Source: an uncultured Paracoccaceae bacterium (lineage in GTDB: Bacteria > Pseudomonadota > Alphaproteobacteria > Rhodobacterales > Rhodobacteraceae). Taken from it: 64,000 nt of DNA. The stretch is from the NCBI GenBank assembly GCA_947502145.1, contig CANMYO010000002.1, positions 62,001 through 126,000 on the forward strand. The letters run 5' to 3'. The notes under the pieces were generated by a model. That model was given only the letters and a program-made list of their open reading frames with translations. It made no database searches and had not been told where the DNA came from. The translations under genes and the position numbers were made by a program. Below, one piece after another: positions 34,948 through 44,278 of this stretch (the stretch's first letter is position 1; each line of letters starts with the position of its first letter).

Positions 34948-36210
34948 ATGCACAAAGCGGCGACCCGCGTCCAATCTGCTGACACCGAAGGGTGCGGCCC
35001 CTTGTTGCCGTCTGCCCGCGAAACAGCACAATCTCTGCGCCAACAGGTGTTTGAACATGTGCGCGGCGCCGGACGCGCGGCGCGGGCGGACATAACAGCT
35101 GCGCTGGATATCAGTGCAGGCTCAGCGACAACGCTGACGGCTGAGCTGATCGCATCCGGCTACCTGCGCGAAGTTGAAGGCACCCCGCGCGAGGCTGGAC
35201 GGGGGCGGCCGCGCGTTTCGCTTGAGGTTGTCCCAGAGGCCGCGTTTGTAATCGGGATCAAGTTGGCCTTCAACCGCCACACCGCGGTGCTCAGCGATTT
35301 TGCGGGCAACGTGGTAGCTGACGTCGATTTTCCCTCGACGGATGGTCGCCGCGAAATGACGCAGCTGCTTGATGAAACCGAGGAACTGATCGCGCGGCTG
35401 CTGGCCCGCAGTGGCAAGACCCGGTCGGATGTGCGCGGTGTCGGGGTTGGCTTGCCGGGGATCATTGATCATGCGCGGGGCATTGTAGCCTGGTCGTCGC
35501 TGCTGCTTAGTCGCGAAGTCGACATGGCTGCGGCCTTTGATGCGCGCTTTGACTTTCCTCTGTTCCTCGACAATGACGCCAACATGCTGACCCTGGCAGA
35601 GCTTTGGTTCGGACAGGGACGCGACATGGCGGACTTTGCCGTCGTGACGATCGAAAGCGGCGTAGGCATGGGGTTGGTGCTGGGCAATCAGCTTTATCGT
35701 GGCGCCAATGGCATGGGGCTGGAAATAGGCCATACCAAGGTGCAATTGGACGGTGCGCTGTGCCGGTGTGGCCAGCGTGGTTGCCTTGAGGCCTATATTG
35801 CAGACTATGCCCTCACGCGCGAAGCGGCGACGGCGCTTGATCACAGGTTTCACCCCAGCGATAGCCCTGAAACCGTCCTGAATACCTTGTTCCAAAAGGC
35901 GAAATCCGGGCACACATCGGCCGAGACGATCTTTCGGCGCGCAGCGCGGTTCCTGTCCCTGGGTCTGTCCAACGTGGTGCAGCTATTTGACCCGGCGCTG
36001 ATCATTCTGTCTGGCGAGCGGATGCAATACGATTATTTCTATGCCCGAAACGTGCTGGATGAGATGCAGAAGATGACGCTGAATGAGGGCCGCCAACCTT
36101 GCAAGGTGGCCATCAACGCATGGGGCGATCTGGTCTGGGCGCGCGGGGCTTCGGCGCTGGCGCTGTCGCAGGTCACCGAGGCCCTGATCGGCGGTGAGGG
36201 CCGCAGCTGA
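34948..36210 (+). CDS. xylR: ROK-family transcriptional regulator, probable xylose repressor
   Basis: 420 residues. N-terminal winged HTH (AARADITAALDISAGSATTL) followed by a ROK sugar-binding/kinase-like domain with the DxGxG-like start, FLDNDANMLTLAELWFGQG, and the zinc motif CRCGQRGCLEAY. ATG at 34948 behind GGGAGGGAA. Divergent from xylF, so it most likely represses the xylose operon and is released by xylose. Its stop overlaps the next gene by ATGA-type coupling. Confidence 0.88.
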   Translation: MHKAATRVQSADTEGCGPLLPSARETAQSLRQQVFEHVRGAGRAARADITAALDISAGSATTLTAELIASGYLREVEGTPREAGRGRPRVSLEVVPEAAFVIGIKLAFNRHTAVLSDFAGNVVADVDFPSTDGRREMTQLLDETEELIARLLARSGKTRSDVRGVGVGLPGIIDHARGIVAWSSLLLSREVDMAAAFDARFDFPLFLDNDANMLTLAELWFGQGRDMADFAVVTIESGVGMGLVLGNQLYRGANGMGLEIGHTKVQLDGALCRCGQRGCLEAYIADYALTREAATALDHRFHPSDSPETVLNTLFQKAKSGHTSAETIFRRAARFLSLGLSNVVQLFDPALIILSGERMQYDYFYARNVLDEMQKMTLNEGRQPCKVAINAWGDLVWARGASALALSQVTEALIGGEGRS

Positions 36211-37694
36211 TGCGCTGGGTCTACGGCCTCGCCCTGATTTGGGCACCTGTCGTCTTAGCAGAACCGGCGTTCGAGGATTACACCGCCGCCTTGCCAGAAC
36301 ATATCTATGACGGCGGGTGGGAACATTTTGTTGGCGGTGGTATTGCGGTGTTTGACTGCAACGAAGACGGGCGGCCCGACCTGTTTGCCGCAGGCGGCGA
36401 AAACCCCGCCCGGCTGATCGTCAATACCGGGGATTTCACCTTTCAAGATGCCGGTCTGCCGGAATTGACGGGTGTCACCGGAGCCTATCCACTCGATGTT
36501 GATGCAGACGGGCATCGCGATCTTTTCGTGATGCGGGTTGGGCCGAATGTCCTGCTGCGGGGCACGGGGGATTGCGCGTTTGCGGAGGCCACCACCACAT
36601 GGGGCCTGCCGCAACACGACGACTGGACAACCGCCTTTAGCGCCTGGTGGTCGGCGGATGATAGCCGCCCCAGCATGGCCATAGGCAATTATGTCGACCG
36701 CAAGGATCCAGATGGGCCGTTTGAGGCATGCGCGGACAACATGCTGCTGACCCCGACTGCGGCGGGCTATGACGTAGCCCCGCTACGGCCGGGATTCTGC
36801 CCCTTGTCGATGTTGGCGGCAACTGATGCCCGCGGCCGCGCCACACTGCGGATATCAAATGACCGACACTATTACGTAAGCGGCGGATACGAACAGATGT
36901 GGGACTTGCAGGCCGGCCGCTTTCTGACGGCTGATGACGGGTGGCGCAGGGTATCGCTTTGGGGCATGGGGATCGCCAGCCGCGATCTGAATGGCGATCA
37001 ACGCGATGAGGTCATGTTGACCTCGATGGGGGATCAACTGCTGCAGATCGCCCAACCTGACGGCACCTATCAAGCGGCGGATTATGCGATTGGCACCTAT
37101 GCGCAGCGCCCGCATGTGGGTGATGACGGACGACCTTCAACAGGATGGCACGCCGAATTTGGCGATGTGAACAACGATGGACTTGCCGATCTGTTCATTT
37201 CCAAGGGCAATGTTGACCAAATGCCCGGCATGGCCACACGGGATCCCAACAATCTGCTGATGCAGCGCCGCGACGGCACATTTCAAGAGGCCGCAGCCAG
37301 CGCCGGGGTGGCTGATGTTGCGCGGTCACGCGGGGCGGCGCTTGCGGATTTTGATGGTGATGGCAGACTTGATCTCGTGGTTGTGAACCGCCGCGCTCCG
37401 ATGACAATCTATCGCAATGTGACCGCTGGGGTCGGGCATTGGCTGGCGGTTGATCTGGTGCAGAACAATGCCAATCGCGATGCCGTAGGCGCGCGCATCA
37501 CCGTGCGCACGGGTGCGGGTCTGCAATCAGTGCAGCGGGTTGTAGGCGGCGGCCATGCAGGTGGGCAGTTGCTGGCGCATCATTTTGGGCTTGGCGCGGC
37601 GCGCACCGCCGAAGTGACCGTCACCTGGCCGGATGGATCGACACAGGTTCGCCAGGCTAGTGCTGGCACTCTCCTTGTGTTGCGAAAACCCTAG
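36210..37694 (+). CDS. CRTAC1-like FG-GAP beta-propeller protein with ASPIC/UnbV domain
   Basis: 494 residues with a signal peptide (MRWVYGLALIWAPVVLA). Repeated calcium-binding FG-GAP/VCBS blades appear as FDCNEDGRPDLFAAGG, DVDADGHRDLFVMR, DLNGDQRDEVMLTSMG, DVNNDGLADLFISKG and DFDGDGRLDLVVVN. The C-terminus is an ASPIC/UnbV domain (VGARITVRTG ... HFGLGAARTAEVTVTWPDG). Its ATG lies on the stop of the ROK gene. The gene is convergent with a di-heme cytochrome gene (4-nt overlap). Extracellular or periplasmic; function unknown. Confidence 0.88.
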   Translation: MRWVYGLALIWAPVVLAEPAFEDYTAALPEHIYDGGWEHFVGGGIAVFDCNEDGRPDLFAAGGENPARLIVNTGDFTFQDAGLPELTGVTGAYPLDVDADGHRDLFVMRVGPNVLLRGTGDCAFAEATTTWGLPQHDDWTTAFSAWWSADDSRPSMAIGNYVDRKDPDGPFEACADNMLLTPTAAGYDVAPLRPGFCPLSMLAATDARGRATLRISNDRHYYVSGGYEQMWDLQAGRFLTADDGWRRVSLWGMGIASRDLNGDQRDEVMLTSMGDQLLQIAQPDGTYQAADYAIGTYAQRPHVGDDGRPSTGWHAEFGDVNNDGLADLFISKGNVDQMPGMATRDPNNLLMQRRDGTFQEAAASAGVADVARSRGAALADFDGDGRLDLVVVNRRAPMTIYRNVTAGVGHWLAVDLVQNNANRDAVGARITVRTGAGLQSVQRVVGGGHAGGQLLAHHFGLGAARTAEVTVTWPDGSTQVRQASAGTLLVLRKP

Positions 37695-39007
37695 GGCAGG
37701 GGCAGTCCGCTGGGCAGACTTTCGGGGACACCCAATCGGGTGGTCGGGCTAACGTCATCTGTCAGGCTGTGCAGAAATGCGACCAACGCGGCGATGTCCT
37801 GTCCAGATAGCGAGATCGGCGCAGCGGTGACTGCGGCAGTTATGGCTGCCACCTCGTCTGGAGTGTCCATCACGCCGAAATCTTCGGTTGAAAATGCGGG
37901 CAAGATGGCTTGATTGCGGTCATAGCTGTGCAGCCCGGCCACCGGATCGGCGTGAGACTTCAGGAACGCGGCAAGATCACGGTGGCTGCCGGCATGGCCA
38001 TAGGGGGCTGTCAGGGCGACGTTGCGCAGGGACGGCGTGCGAAACGCATAAAGGTCAGCGGGGTTGCCGGTGACGCGGAACCGCCCTTCGTCGCGCTGGT
38101 GATCTTCAAAAGTTGCCGCCTTGCCCGGCCCAATTTGCGGCGCGGCCATGGCGTGAAACCCGTGGTCGGTCTGAAAGGCTCCGCTATGGCAGGTCGCGCA
38201 GCCCGCATCGCCATAAAACAGGATCATCCCCTGATGCGCCTGCCCCGTCAGGGGGGCGATTCCACGCAGATGATCGTCAAAGGGTGATCGGTCAGCGCGC
38301 CATTCATACGCGATAAAGGCGGCTATCGCGTTGGCAATATCGGTAAACCCGATCTGCTCTGCCCGGGTGATATGCGGGTATATCGCAACGAACCCGTCCG
38401 CATAGGCGTCAATCGCCGCCACTCGTCGGCCAAGCTGGTCCCATGCGCCACCAGGGCCGGTTATGCGGCCCTGCCTGACTGCACGCGCAATGTCATTTTC
38501 ACGGTGCGACCCGGCCATTTCATCGCGGCTGAGCACGGGAAACATCGCTTGGGCGGCGAGGGCGGAGTCAAATCCGACGATCATATCCGCGTCCATTGGG
38601 CTGCGCAGGCCACCGGGATGTGCGGCAGAGGCTTCCAGCCGCCCATCGTGGAACATGACCGTGAATTCCTTTGCGCCGAGGTTGAACAGGGCAGGGGCAT
38701 TGCGCGGAATGCGCTGTTCGGGCGGGCGATCCGGATCTGCACGGCGCGCGCGACCAAGCCCGACGCCGCCGTTACCAAACGATAGCGACACTCCGTCGCT
38801 GGTGCCAAAGTCAGGGTGATGGCAAGTTGCGCAGGCCACGTTGCGATTGCCCGAAAGGATCGGATCGTAAAACAGCAATTGGCCCAGCCTTGCCGCATCA
38901 ATGTCAACGGGCGCATATTGCGCATCGGTAATCGGGGCAGGCAGCTCCTGGGCGCGTCCGGGCAGTGCAAGGAGACATAGGAGAGCTGCGATTTTCAGTG
39001 TGTTCAT
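37691..39007 (-). CDS. MauG/cytochrome c peroxidase-type di-heme protein
   Basis: 438 residues from the ATG at 39005-39007; a TTG two codons upstream is unlikely to be used. Signal peptide MNTLKIAALLCLLALPGRA. Two c-type heme sites, CATCH in NVACATCHHPDFG and CATCH in DAGCATCHSGAFQ, with a PQIGPGK segment and TPSLRNVALTAPYGHAGSHRD typical of the peroxidase/MauG family. Longer than bacterial CcpA (~330), closer to MauG-related proteins. Faces the CRTAC1 gene tail to tail with overlapping ends, suggesting a functional pair. Confidence 0.88.
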   Translation of the reverse strand: MNTLKIAALLCLLALPGRAQELPAPITDAQYAPVDIDAARLGQLLFYDPILSGNRNVACATCHHPDFGTSDGVSLSFGNGGVGLGRARRADPDRPPEQRIPRNAPALFNLGAKEFTVMFHDGRLEASAAHPGGLRSPMDADMIVGFDSALAAQAMFPVLSRDEMAGSHRENDIARAVRQGRITGPGGAWDQLGRRVAAIDAYADGFVAIYPHITRAEQIGFTDIANAIAAFIAYEWRADRSPFDDHLRGIAPLTGQAHQGMILFYGDAGCATCHSGAFQTDHGFHAMAAPQIGPGKAATFEDHQRDEGRFRVTGNPADLYAFRTPSLRNVALTAPYGHAGSHRDLAAFLKSHADPVAGLHSYDRNQAILPAFSTEDFGVMDTPDEVAAITAAVTAAPISLSGQDIAALVAFLHSLTDDVSPTTRLGVPESLPSGLPLP

Positions 39008-39034
39008 GGGCAATCTCTGACCGTGGCTGCTAAG

Positions 39035-39916
39035 TCAGCCAACATGCAAGTTGCCCTGCCTTTGTAAATGACGCAGTCCACCGGTGCCGCCAACAGCTTG
39101 CACAGTGGCCGCACCGCAGGCATGTCCCCGGGCCAAACAATCGGTCATTGGTGCACCGGAAAGCCATCCCGACAGGAACCCGCCGTTAAAGGCATCGCCA
39201 GCACCAGTTGCATCAACGACATCAACTGGGGTTGCTGCCAGCGCTGTCCAGTCGTTCTGTCCGCGTTTGCGCGCTCTTGCGCCGTCGCGACCGTTCTTGA
39301 TCACGGTCAACCGGGCGCAATCGTCCGGAAACCCGGCGTCTTTCAGCGCCGCGTACTCTCTTGCGTTTGGCAAAAAGACATCCACTTCGGCGACCAGCGC
39401 GGCAATGTCGGGGTCAAATTCGTCCTGCCAGCCACAATCAAGCGATGTGGTCAGCCCGGCAGATCTGGCGGATTCCAACAGGGTCGGATTATCGGCCAAC
39501 GTGCTGAGTTCGCCAATATGAAGATGGCCAAACGGTGCCAGATCACTGGCCCGGCAAGGAGGCACGGCAGGACCGTCACTGCGGGTCAGGAAAGCCCGGT
39601 CACCCGCGTCGGCAATGGCAACTGTGATTTGCGGATCAAGGCCACGCGGGGCAAGTTCACACAAGGTTGCCGTAACGTCAAACGCGGCCAGATCATGCAT
39701 CACAATCTGATCAAATGGCGGCGCAGGGATCACAGACATCTGGCTGGCGCGATGCCCCAAGGCGGCCAGCGTTGCGGCGGTGATAAATGCGCCGCCGCCC
39801 CCCAGCAATTGCAACCCTCCGGCAAAAACCTCGGTCCCCGGCGTCGGCATCCGCGGTACGCCGGAAAAGACCACGTCGCAATAAAGCCGCCCGGCACAGA
39901 GGATCGGTTTGCTCAC
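39035..39916 (-). CDS. PfkB-family carbohydrate kinase
   Basis: 293 residues. PfkB signatures: N-terminal GG-containing LQLLGGGGAFITAATLAALG and C-terminal DVVDATGAGDAFNGGFLSGW with the catalytic Asp in GAGDAF. It starts with GTG (39914-39916) overlapping the upstream ATPase stop by GTGA. Last gene of the binding protein-permease-permease-ArgH-ATPase-kinase operon; presumably phosphorylates the imported sugar or its breakdown product. Substrate unknown. Confidence 0.9.
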   Translation of the reverse strand: MSKPILCAGRLYCDVVFSGVPRMPTPGTEVFAGGLQLLGGGGAFITAATLAALGHRASQMSVIPAPPFDQIVMHDLAAFDVTATLCELAPRGLDPQITVAIADAGDRAFLTRSDGPAVPPCRASDLAPFGHLHIGELSTLADNPTLLESARSAGLTTSLDCGWQDEFDPDIAALVAEVDVFLPNAREYAALKDAGFPDDCARLTVIKNGRDGARARKRGQNDWTALAATPVDVVDATGAGDAFNGGFLSGWLSGAPMTDCLARGHACGAATVQAVGGTGGLRHLQRQGNLHVG

Positions 39917-40965
39917 GTCAGGGCCTGCTGGGTTTGCGCATCGAAGACATGCAGGTTTTCCATCGCGGCCCCCAGATTGACCGTTTCCCCAACCTGCGGC
40001 GGGGTCCGCCCATCCGCCTTTGCGATCACTTCGCCACTGGGGGTCTCCACATAAATTAGTGTTTCCGATCCCAGCGGTTCGCGCACTGTGACTTTGCCCG
40101 ACAGGATCGGATTTGCTTCGTCAGGGTGCAGATCGTCAGGTCGCACGCCCAGCAGGACATCGCTTGCCGGGGCTTGCAGGGGGTGCGGAACGATTCGCCC
40201 ACCGGCAAGCGTGATCCCGCCCGCATCAAGTTGGCCTGGCAACAGGTTCATCGATGGTGCGCCGATAAAGCCTGCCACAAAGGTGTTGGCGGGCCTGTGA
40301 AACACCTCTTCGGGGGTGCCGACCTGTTGAATATGACCGTCCTTCATGATCACGATCCTGTCGGCCATTGTCATCGCTTCAACCTGATCATGGGTCACGA
40401 AAATGATCGTATTACCGACCCGCTGGTGCAGTTTCTTGATCTCAAGCCGCATCTGGGTACGCAGTTGCGCGTCGAGATTGGACAACGGCTCGTCAAACAG
40501 GAACACCGCGGGGTCGCGCACCATCGCGCGCCCAATGGCGACGCGCTGACGCTGACCGCCGGACAATTGTGATGGCTTGCGCTCAAGCAGATCGACCATG
40601 TCAAGGATGCCGGCAACGTCGAGAATTCGTTTTTCCTTGTCCGGTTTTGGCATCTTCGATGAACGCAGGCCAAACGCAATGTTCTTCTTGACCGACATAT
40701 GCGGGTAGATCGCGTAATTCTGGAACACCATGGCGATGTCGCGTTCTTTGGGTTCAAGGTTGTTCACTTCGCGCCCGCCGATTTCGATGATGCCGCTTGT
40801 GGTTTCCTCAAGACCCGCAATCATCCGCAGTGTTGTGGACTTGCCGCAACCCGAGGGGCCGACAAAGACAACAAATTCACCATCATCCACGGCCAGCGAG
40901 ATGCCATGCAGCACTTCTGTATTGCCATATGATTTGGTCAGGTTGTGCAGGGCAAGATTGGCCAA
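39913..40965 (-). CDS. sugar ABC transporter ATPase, MsmK/UgpC type
   Basis: 350 residues. Intact motifs: Walker A GPSGCGKST, signature LSGGQRQRVAIGRAM, Walker B VFLFDEPLSNLD, H-loop VTHDQVEAM. C-terminal TOBE-type regulatory domain with HPLQAPASDVLLGVRPDDLH. Start is TTG (40963-40965), followed by the family-typical ANLALHNLTKSYGN. Lies 3 nt after the ArgH-like gene. Energises the two MalF/MalG-type permeases of this operon. Confidence 0.9.
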   Translation of the reverse strand: MANLALHNLTKSYGNTEVLHGISLAVDDGEFVVFVGPSGCGKSTTLRMIAGLEETTSGIIEIGGREVNNLEPKERDIAMVFQNYAIYPHMSVKKNIAFGLRSSKMPKPDKEKRILDVAGILDMVDLLERKPSQLSGGQRQRVAIGRAMVRDPAVFLFDEPLSNLDAQLRTQMRLEIKKLHQRVGNTIIFVTHDQVEAMTMADRIVIMKDGHIQQVGTPEEVFHRPANTFVAGFIGAPSMNLLPGQLDAGGITLAGGRIVPHPLQAPASDVLLGVRPDDLHPDEANPILSGKVTVREPLGSETLIYVETPSGEVIAKADGRTPPQVGETVNLGAAMENLHVFDAQTQQALT

Positions 40966-40968
40966 GAC

Positions 40969-42447
40969 TCAGGTCTCCAACAAATTAAGGAAGGCGGTGT
41001 CGCGTGCAGATGTTGCCTTTGCAATGCGGTCACGGCGGGCCGTGCCATCCTGCTGGAGCATGCTGGTGGTCTGCGCGTATTCCGAAAGCGCCGCTTCAAG
41101 TGCGGCGGGGGCGGGGCCGCCGATGCGATCACGTCGGGCAACAAAGGTCTCGGGGGCCACGGCTGTGGCAAAGCCTGCCTTGTCCAGCGTCGGCTGATGC
41201 CCGACTGCTGCAGCGAAGGCAGCCACAAAAGCGTCGTAACCGGAGGACAGCGGCTGACCGTCCAAGGTCCGTGCGACGATTGCGGCGACCTCATGCGCCT
41301 GACGAAAGGTCAGCGCCTCGTCACGGACCAGCGTATCGGCCAGTTCGGTGATGGTGATGCTTGCCGCGTCCGCATTGCGTCGCACTTTGTTGGCATTGAT
41401 TGCGCAGGCCGGCAAAAACGTGGTGAGCAGGTCCAGCACCCGGCCGCCGCTGTCAAAGGCGGCATATCCGGCCTGCTGCACTTCACCTTCGCTGTCATTC
41501 ATATCGGTGAACGGGGTGTTGTGCATCGTATTGACGATCATGTCGCAGCGTCCGCAAGTCACGGATGCAAGATGACGCATATGTTCGATGGGCACAGGGT
41601 TACGCTTTTGCGGCATGATCGAGCTGATTTGCACAAGGGCGTTTGGCACATAGAGCTGTCCCACTTCAAACGAGGACCAGAACGCCAGATCCTGCACAAG
41701 CCGGCCGAGATGCAGGAATACCAGTTTGATCGCGGAATACAGTCCGGTGACATAATCGACCGATGCAATGCAGCCGTAGGAATTGATCAGCGGCGCGTCA
41801 AAGCCCAACAGCTCTGCCATGCGGTGTCGGTCAATCGGAAAGCCAGATGTGGTAATTGCCGCAGCCCCCATCGGGCAGTGCCCCAGATTGTTGATGGCGG
41901 CTGAAAGGCGCGCGGTGTCTCGGTTCAGCACTTCGATCGCAGCACCCAGGTAATGGCCAAACGTGGTCGGCTGTGCCGGTTGCCCATGGGTATAAGCCAC
42001 GATCAAAGTTTCCGCCTCTGCTTTGGCCTTGACGGTCAGGGCAGAGGTCAGCTCGGTCATCTGGGTCATCATGTCTTCGGCACGATCCCGCAACGCCATC
42101 TTGAACAGTGTGTGATCCATGTCGTTACGCGACCGGGCCGTGTGCAGGGCCCCACCCAGATCACCCAACCGGTCCCGCAATGCGGCTTCGACATAAAAAA
42201 AGTAATCCTCGTGCTCGCCCGTATAGGTCAAAGCGGCGACATCCGTGTCGAGGTCGATCTCGTGTAGCGCTGCGGCAAGTTTCTGGCCGTCCGATTCCGA
42301 CAGGATTCCGGTTTCGACCAGCATCACCAGATGTGCGCGATTGATCGCGGCCATGTGGCCCGCGTAATGGGTTTTCACCCCCTCAAAGAGTGGCGCAAGC
42401 ACCGTTTCCTTATACGTAGGATCGGGAAAGGTGGAATGATCTGTCAT
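40969..42447 (-). CDS. argininosuccinate lyase-like enzyme of a sugar operon
   Basis: 492 residues, fumarase/aspartase superfamily closest to ArgH. Conserved boxes: GGALHTARSRNDMDHT (102-109 core), the catalytic THGQPAQP (Thr153-His154) and the flexible Ser loop SSIMPQKRNP (275-284). In ArgH the first box continues NDQ and the second is THLQ; here NDM and THGQ. The N-terminus lacks the usual ArgH start (WGGRF). Located inside an ABC sugar operon with GTGA/ATGA coupling. A catabolic lyase releasing fumarate from an imported compound is more likely than arginine synthesis; inference. Confidence 0.8.
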   Translation of the reverse strand: MTDHSTFPDPTYKETVLAPLFEGVKTHYAGHMAAINRAHLVMLVETGILSESDGQKLAAALHEIDLDTDVAALTYTGEHEDYFFYVEAALRDRLGDLGGALHTARSRNDMDHTLFKMALRDRAEDMMTQMTELTSALTVKAKAEAETLIVAYTHGQPAQPTTFGHYLGAAIEVLNRDTARLSAAINNLGHCPMGAAAITTSGFPIDRHRMAELLGFDAPLINSYGCIASVDYVTGLYSAIKLVFLHLGRLVQDLAFWSSFEVGQLYVPNALVQISSIMPQKRNPVPIEHMRHLASVTCGRCDMIVNTMHNTPFTDMNDSEGEVQQAGYAAFDSGGRVLDLLTTFLPACAINANKVRRNADAASITITELADTLVRDEALTFRQAHEVAAIVARTLDGQPLSSGYDAFVAAFAAAVGHQPTLDKAGFATAVAPETFVARRDRIGGPAPAALEAALSEYAQTTSMLQQDGTARRDRIAKATSARDTAFLNLLET

Positions 42448-43331
42448 CCCTTCAGCCCCGCCATGACAACACCGCGGATAATGAACCGCTGAAAGATCAG
42501 GAAGACGATCAGCGTCGGGATTGTGCTGATCGCGGCGCCGGTCATGATCAGCTCCCAGGCGACGTCGGCTTCATCGCCGAAACCCGACAGCCCAACCGGG
42601 ATGGTGTACATATCAACCGAATTGGTGACGATCAGCGGCCACAGAAACGCGGTCCAATTGCCCAAAAAGACGAAAATGGCCAGGGCGGCGAGCGCGGGTT
42701 TGACCAATGGCATTGCAACGGTCCACCAGATCTGCAGCTCGTTCAGCCCGTCGATCCGCGCAGCTTCGATAAAGTCGTCCGGGACGCTTTCAAAGAACTG
42801 CTTCATCAGGAAGGTGCCAAAAGCGGTCATCATACCCGGGAACATGATCCCCCAGTAACTGTCCAGCCAGCCAAAACTCTGGCTCATCAGATACCACGGG
42901 ATAACCAGCATTTCTGTGGGGATCATCAAGGTAGAAAGGATCGCGATAAAGATGATCGTGCGCCCGGGAAACCGAAATTTGCACAAAGTATATCCCACCA
43001 GACTATCAAACAGCAGGTTTGAAATTGTGGTGATCGTGGCGATGATGATGGAATTGACGAACCACATGTAAAACCGTCCGTCCTCAAGGACATAGGTGTA
43101 GTTCTCAATGGTGGGTTCTTCGGGGATCAGATTGACGTTGTAGACCTCGTGCGGCCATTTCAGCGAGGTGGAGATCATGTAGGCAATTGGCATGATCATC
43201 AGCACGCCGCCAATGAACAGCAGCAGCCAGCGTATGATCTGCCCCATGTTGGGCGGGCGCTTGTCGGGTTTACTCGACAATAGTGCAGCGCTGCTTGCGC
43301 GGGGAATATCGGGCGTTGCAACCATGCTCAA
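42444..43331 (-). CDS. carbohydrate ABC transporter permease (MalG type)
   Basis: 295 residues if the TTG at 43331 overlapping the upstream stop is used; an ATG at 43325 gives 293. Six helices, beginning LLLFIGGVLMIMPIAYMIST, and the EAA loop EAARIDGLNELQIWWTVAMP. Partner of the MalF-type permease immediately upstream. Stop overlaps the ArgH-like ATG by 4 nt. Confidence 0.9.
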   Translation of the reverse strand: MSMVATPDIPRASSAALLSSKPDKRPPNMGQIIRWLLLFIGGVLMIMPIAYMISTSLKWPHEVYNVNLIPEEPTIENYTYVLEDGRFYMWFVNSIIIATITTISNLLFDSLVGYTLCKFRFPGRTIIFIAILSTLMIPTEMLVIPWYLMSQSFGWLDSYWGIMFPGMMTAFGTFLMKQFFESVPDDFIEAARIDGLNELQIWWTVAMPLVKPALAALAIFVFLGNWTAFLWPLIVTNSVDMYTIPVGLSGFGDEADVAWELIMTGAAISTIPTLIVFLIFQRFIIRGVVMAGLKG

Positions 43332-44215
43332 TCGCTCCGTAACAGACGCAGCTGGATCAGCGAGACGATCAGCAGAATGGTGAAAAGCACGACAGTTTGG
43401 GCCGCTGCATAACCCATGTCAAAGCCGTTGAACGCGGTGTCATAGATCATCAGCACAAGCGGTTTTGTCGCGTTAAGTGGCCCGCCGGGATTGTTCGTCG
43501 TCATGTTAAAGACGTGATCAAAAATGCGCAGGAACCCGATCGAGGAGAACACTACGATAAATACGATCGTAGGGCGCAGCAGCGGCAGCGTGATCTGGGT
43601 CAGCACTGTCCACCAGCCAACCCCGTCGATTTTGGCGGCTTCGTAATAGCTTGTCGGGATCGCCCGCAGACCAGCCATGAAAATGATCACCTGAAACCCA
43701 AGCCCGGCCCAGACAGCCGGGGCAAGCACCGCAGGCAGCGCGTTGGTCGTTGAGTTCAGAAACTCGATCTGGCTGATCCCGACACTGGCCAGCAAGTTGT
43801 TGAACAGGCCAATCGGGACACCCTGATAGAACCAGCGCCAGACCCAGGCCATCGCAACCGCGCTCGTCATGAATGGCAGGAAATACAGCATCCTCAGAAA
43901 GCCGTGCATGAACCGCAGCTTATCCAGGTGATAGGCGATCACAAATGACAGGATCAGGCTGATTGGGGTGCCGATCAGAAGGTAGAGAAATGTGTTGGCA
44001 AAAACCTTCCAGAACACCGGATCGTTCCAGAGCTTCTGATAGTTTTCCAGCCCCGCCCACGTGCGGTCGCCCAATAGGTTCCAGTTCTGAAAGCTGATCA
44101 GAATGGCGTTCCCGGTCGGATAAAACCGGATCACGCCATAAAACAGAACGGGCAGGGCCAGAAAGGCCCAGGCCCAGACGATCTGCTTTTGGCGGATGGT
44201 CAGATTGCGATACAT
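43328..44215 (-). CDS. carbohydrate ABC transporter permease (MalF type)
   Basis: 295 residues, six helices, first AWAFLALPVLFYGVIRFYP. EAA loop YEAAKIDGVGWWTVLTQITL. The FNMTTNNPGGPLNATKPLVL segment before the last helices is typical of CUT1 permeases. ATG at 44213-44215; a hairpin lies between it and the binding-protein gene. Confidence 0.9.
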   Translation of the reverse strand: MYRNLTIRQKQIVWAWAFLALPVLFYGVIRFYPTGNAILISFQNWNLLGDRTWAGLENYQKLWNDPVFWKVFANTFLYLLIGTPISLILSFVIAYHLDKLRFMHGFLRMLYFLPFMTSAVAMAWVWRWFYQGVPIGLFNNLLASVGISQIEFLNSTTNALPAVLAPAVWAGLGFQVIIFMAGLRAIPTSYYEAAKIDGVGWWTVLTQITLPLLRPTIVFIVVFSSIGFLRIFDHVFNMTTNNPGGPLNATKPLVLMIYDTAFNGFDMGYAAAQTVVLFTILLIVSLIQLRLLRSD

Positions 44216-44240
44216 GCGGCGGCCTTGTGTGGATGAAAAG

Positions 44241-44271
44241 GACCGCCCTGGTCGGGAGACCCAAGGCGGTC
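44241..44271 (-). terminator. intercistronic hairpin after the solute-binding protein gene
   Basis: GACCGCC and GGCGGTC form a 7-bp stem that can extend by TTGG/CCAG pairs, 8 nt beyond the binding-protein stop and 25 nt before the permease start. Equivalent in place to the hairpins at 13478-13507 and 59272-59297. Confidence 0.55.
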
Positions 44272-44278
44272 AGTTGCC

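Noticed and set aside
40969-42447. Annotation as the arginine-biosynthetic argH
   Set aside because: Motifs next to the catalytic boxes differ and the gene is embedded in a sugar ABC operon with translational coupling on both sides; only family membership is claimed.
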